From contig DCAE01000030.1 of NCBI GenBank assembly GCA_002311385.1, positions 1 through 35,200 on the forward strand: a stretch of DNA of 35,200 nucleotides, in the 5' to 3' direction. Of this stretch, positions 33,901-35,200 are shown one piece after another. The notes under the pieces were generated by a model, which searched no databases, was not told the origin of the DNA, and saw only the letters and a program-made list of their open reading frames with translations. The stretch comes from Dehalococcoidia bacterium UBA1141. GTDB taxonomy: Bacteria > Chloroflexota > Dehalococcoidia > Lucifugimonadales > UBA3495. Within the stretch, counting starts at the first letter, position 1; each line of letters opens with the position of its first letter. Both the position numbers and the translations under genes were made by a program.

Positions 33901-34758
33901 TCACAAGCGTCTTCCAATTTCCTCCATGAACTCATAGACGGGCATCCAGGTTCCATTGGTTGGCGGATCGCCGCCGTTCCAATCCAGTAGATGCTCCTCC
34001 GACCGGAAGAGATTGTTCTGACCTCAAGTACCGCCTTGATAAACGATAGTCTCTTCCGGGGAAACGCTTAACAATTGACCTTTGTCCGCTTCGATCTGAA
34101 TACGGTCAACGCAATGGGCGCAAGAATCGGCAAGTGTGATTCGGTTTTCCTTATATTGGCTGCTGACCAGCAGCAAGAAATCAATCGATCAAGGAATCCT
34201 GAATTGCTCATCATCGTCCAAAGTCACAGTATGGAACGTAAAACCCAGCCCATCAAGAAATCCATAGGCATCTTCCGCCATGGTGTAGCTGCCAGTTGCA
34301 GAGTCTCCGACAGGCGATAGAAACCCCAGCCGGGTCAGCAATCGAATGCCCGTATCTACCTCAGGTTCCGGGATATCCAGAGCCAGAGCGATGTTTTCCT
34401 GCAAAGGCAACCGTTGACCTTGCAAATGATTGGTCCACAAGTGTCGGGCCACCAGTTTTTCGTTCTCGGTCAGAAGTATCGGCGCACGGCCCCAATACCC
34501 GACTTGATCCAACCAACTTTGGGATAGCGCACCGATATCGGAGGCGCTACTTAGTCCTATGACGGATGCGACCTCCTGCACTTTCTCCGCAGTCCCCAAT
34601 GAGGATTGCCAATGGCCGTACAAGTTATTTGCTATACACCATCGGGAATCGATGTCATCGGCGATGCCTAGACGGCCCATTGCCTGGGGCACAGTCGTCA
34701 GGCGAAGGCCTGAGGACCAATCCTTAGTGAGCAGTTTCTCTACTGCGCCATCGTCCAA
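33901..34758 (-). CDS. merB: MerB-like alkylmercury lyase with two selenocysteines encoded by UGA
   Basis: The frame has two internal TGA codons (34189-34191 and 34024-34026) and ends at the TGA 33901-33903. Read with Sec it is a full MerB homologue of 285 residues. A winged-helix part (ENEKLVARHLWTNHLQGQRL through IRLLTRLGFLSP) is followed by the beta-rich catalytic part: FHTVTLDDDEQFRIP-Sec190-SIDFLLL, RITLADSCAHC, LSVSPEETIVYQGGT-Sec245-GQNNLF, and MPVYEFMEEIGRRL. In E. coli MerB, Cys96-x-x-Asp99 and Cys159 break the carbon-mercury bond. Sec190-x-x-Asp193 and Sec245 take those places. Each UGA is followed by a GGTC-loop hairpin. I chose the TTG at 34758, which follows GGAGG by five bases; GTG 34770 or TTG 34812 are alternatives. 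The start overlaps a hydrolase fragment. Organomercury as substrate is inferred. Confidence 0.82.
33994..34011 (-). promoter_or_regulatory. bSECIS hairpin for the second UGA of the MerB-like gene
   Basis: On the coding strand, ctcttcc and ggaggag form a seven-pair stem (one G-T) around the tetraloop GGTC. The loop starts 19 nt after the second TGA. Spacing, stem size and loop fit the bacterial SECIS pattern known from fdhF. Confidence 0.8.
34156..34176 (-). promoter_or_regulatory. bSECIS hairpin for the first UGA of the MerB-like gene
   Basis: On the coding strand, gctgct and agcagc form a six-pair stem around GGTC, extended by two A-T pairs past one bulged C. The loop starts 20 nt after the first TGA. 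The element is inside the coding region, as in E. coli formate dehydrogenase genes. Confidence 0.8.
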
Positions 34759-35080
34759 AATTTCCTCCACCGAGTTCAGTCCGAATGTTGAGCGGAATTG
34801 GAAGGGCCTCAATCACCGCATCCAGGTCCAGTAACTGGGCATCAAGGGAATGGTCGTCAATCTCCTGGTCCGACATTCCAGCGCCCCGCACATCGTAACG
34901 CACCAGCATCCATTCCTCAGCCAGTTGCTCGCACCACTGTACGCATTCGGGTGCCTGTAGAAGCTCTACTTGGCACCAAGGAGCCCCTGCCATGTAGACC
35001 AGAGGCTCACCGCCACCGAGGGTCCAGAAAGCTACGTTTACGCCGTCCGTGGTTCACGCATACCGTATGGGCACTTCCAT
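34724..35080 (-). pseudogene. Alpha/beta hydrolase, N-terminal fragment only
   Basis: ATG 35078-35080 begins MEVPIRYA, then TGA (35054-35056; CGA would fit), then TTDGVNVAFWTLGGGEPLVY, MAGAPWCQVELLQAPECVQW and MLVRYDVRGAGMSDQEIDD. This is the N-terminal third of the alpha/beta hydrolases often fused to cyclase or regulator domains. The protein-like sequence ends near LLDLDAVIEALPIP (about 34806), before the nucleophile elbow; the rest of the gene is gone. No hairpin of Sec type follows this TGA. It ends where the MerB-like gene begins, so a deletion or rearrangement joined them. Confidence 0.7.
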
Positions 35081-35140
35081 GGAGAGTCATTATCCCCTGA
35101 CCCCAAACGCCGCACAAGCGACCGAGCCGGCGGCTGCCTG

Positions 35141-35200
35141 TGGTGGAAGTCTTGTGGTAGCAGTCTTGTGGTGGCAGTCTTGTGGTGGCAGTCTTGTGGT
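35141..35200. repeat. 14-bp tandem repeat at the window end
   Basis: Four copies of tggtggcagtcttg (the first two with one change each) plus four bases, running to the last base of the window. It probably continues beyond. Confidence 0.9.

Noticed and set aside
35054..35056. TGA in the hydrolase fragment as selenocysteine
   Set aside because: No SECIS-like hairpin, the position is not a conserved Cys, and the gene is truncated anyway.
1..35200. CRISPR array, tRNA or rRNA genes, tRNA-Sec
   Set aside because: Looked for repeat-spacer patterns and cloverleaf-like stretches; none recognised by eye, although a tRNA could be missed without a tool.

Overview
Organism: the gene content suggests a marine or subsurface Chloroflexota of the SAR202 / Dehalococcoidia type. 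The window has three luciferase-like flavin-dependent oxidoreductases, several SDRs, a CaiB/BaiF CoA-transferase, cupins, an ABM monooxygenase, an M24 peptidase, a TRAP permease and short zinc-ribbon proteins. This is an inference from gene families; no rRNA, tRNA or other marker gene is present. LAYOUT: 1-3480 is a decayed integrative element: a small HTH protein, a frameshifted RepA-like ATPase, a truncated helicase with an in-frame stop, and a tyrosine integrase. 3519-9767 holds a TRAP large permease, a universal stress protein, a broken ClbS/DfsB-like gene, an LLM oxidoreductase, a hydrolase missing its nucleophile region, a cupin and a PNPOx-fold protein. 9938-20071 is ordinary accessory metabolism: an SDR and methyltransferase pair, NUDIX, ABM monooxygenase, cupin, a second SDR, 2-oxoacid dehydrogenase E1 alpha and beta, an alpha/beta hydrolase and an M29-like aminopeptidase. 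Two families of short dispersed inverted repeats lie between these genes. 20308-29322 has small membrane and zinc-ribbon proteins, a CoA-transferase with a SnoaL-like protein, an SDR, an M24 peptidase and two LLM oxidoreductases, with strong terminators. 29536-35200 has a lipoprotein gene split by one amber codon, mazG, a DUF1461 membrane protein, an FmdB zinc ribbon, a small membrane protein, and a MerB-like gene followed by a hydrolase fragment and a 14-bp tandem repeat. MAIN FINDING: the reverse-strand gene at 33901-34758 looks at first like a fragment followed by two in-frame TGA codons. Read through, it is a complete alkylmercury-lyase (MerB) homologue. The two TGA codons fall where MerB has its two catalytic cysteines (Cys96 and Cys159 of the E. 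coli plasmid enzyme); the first keeps the spacing to the catalytic Asp. Each TGA is followed, after 20 and 19 nt, by a compact hairpin with the tetraloop GGTC, the loop motif of the E. coli fdhF SECIS. I read this as a double-selenocysteine MerB. About 6 kb away, at 27810-28151, a 114-codon reading frame with three membrane segments resembles MerT and has tandem TGA-TGA where MerT has its mercury-binding Cys-Cys pair, but it also carries one amber stop. Together they suggest organomercury or mercury handling in which catalytic thiols are replaced by selenols. No Sec machinery genes or tRNA-Sec were seen in the window, so that part needs the rest of the genome. The window also has many single-lesion broken genes, which means either real decay or sequence errors; the hairpins argue that the MerB-like TGA codons are not of that kind.
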